Below are positions 36,346 through 36,364 of a DNA stretch of 36,364 bases, piece after piece. Each line of letters opens with the position of its first letter. Positions within the stretch are counted from its first letter, which is position 1. The notes below the pieces were generated by a model. It was not told where the DNA came from and searched no databases. It saw only the letters and a list, made by a program, of their open reading frames with translations. The translations under genes and the position numbers were made by a program. Origin of the DNA: a virus; IMG/VR virus record IMGVR_UViG_3300012210_000015, positions 1 to 36,364 of that record; one strand, 5' to 3'.

Positions 36346-36364
36346 CGGGCAGCCTCGCTCCAGG

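Noticed and set aside
1-36364. Integrase, repressor or replication genes to settle lifestyle
   Set aside because: None was recognised on either strand; the short HTH and RHH proteins alone do not prove a lysogeny switch.

Overview
The window is a very GC-rich stretch of double-stranded DNA with dense gene packing, many GTG starts and stop/start overlaps (GTGA, ATGA, TGATG, TAATG). It reads as the structural half of a siphovirus (long non-contractile tail) or prophage of a high-GC actinobacterium. Support for the host range comes from the gene families: an RNase AS (Rv2179c-like) exonuclease, a DUF6221-like protein, actinophage-type zinc-ribbon mini-genes, an HK97-type head module and an actinophage-type holin. 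No integrase, DNA polymerase, helicase or repressor of a known phage switch is visible, so lifestyle cannot be decided. The host genus is an inference only.

Layout. 1-5.1 kb: about 20 small co-directional genes, many with CxxC pairs (likely zinc-binding), a short HTH protein, a 30-residue membrane peptide and an HNH nuclease just before the packaging genes. 5.3-7.2 kb: small terminase subunit, then a large terminase split into an ATPase gene and a nuclease gene, with a small zinc-finger-like gene between them. 7.2-13.1 kb: small accessory genes, portal, a basic Ala/Lys/His-rich protein, a reverse-strand tRNA-like element, a prohead protease with an N-terminal extension and the HK97-fold major capsid protein. 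13.1-19.4 kb: a three-finger HNH nuclease, decoration- or fibre-like proteins, a tandem paralogous pair, two glycosyltransferases and a long Pro-rich repeat protein. 19.4-24.9 kb: connector, tail terminator, tail tube, frameshifted tail chaperones (slippery heptamer GGGCCCT) and a gp10-like tail protein. 24.9-30.3 kb: tape measure with a lytic transglycosylase domain, a tail hub carrying an inserted carbohydrate-binding-like domain, and a fibre-tip protein. 31-34.7 kb: lysis and wall region with membrane proteins, a holin, a GH25/DUF1906-like hydrolase and a permuted NlpC/P60-like hydrolase, closed by a strong intrinsic terminator at 34.78 kb. 34.8-36.4 kb: a reverse-strand operon converging on that terminator (RNase AS, membrane protein, DUF6221-like genes).

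The forward late genes build, package, glycosylate (inferred) and release the virion. Six small reverse-strand islands interrupt them (7.2, 9.4, 20.9-21.7, 23.1-23.9, 29.6 and 30.3-30.9 kb). They look like independently acquired cassettes. Two carry ribbon-helix-helix regulators with membrane peptides, one beside a palindromic operator candidate. Most worth following up are the split terminase, the RHH/membrane-peptide/endonuclease VII cassette, the tRNA-like element, the interrupted reverse gene beside a duplicated gene start at 21.3-21.8 kb, the repeat protein, the frame switch in the lysis membrane gene and the 33-residue C2H2 zinc-finger gene.
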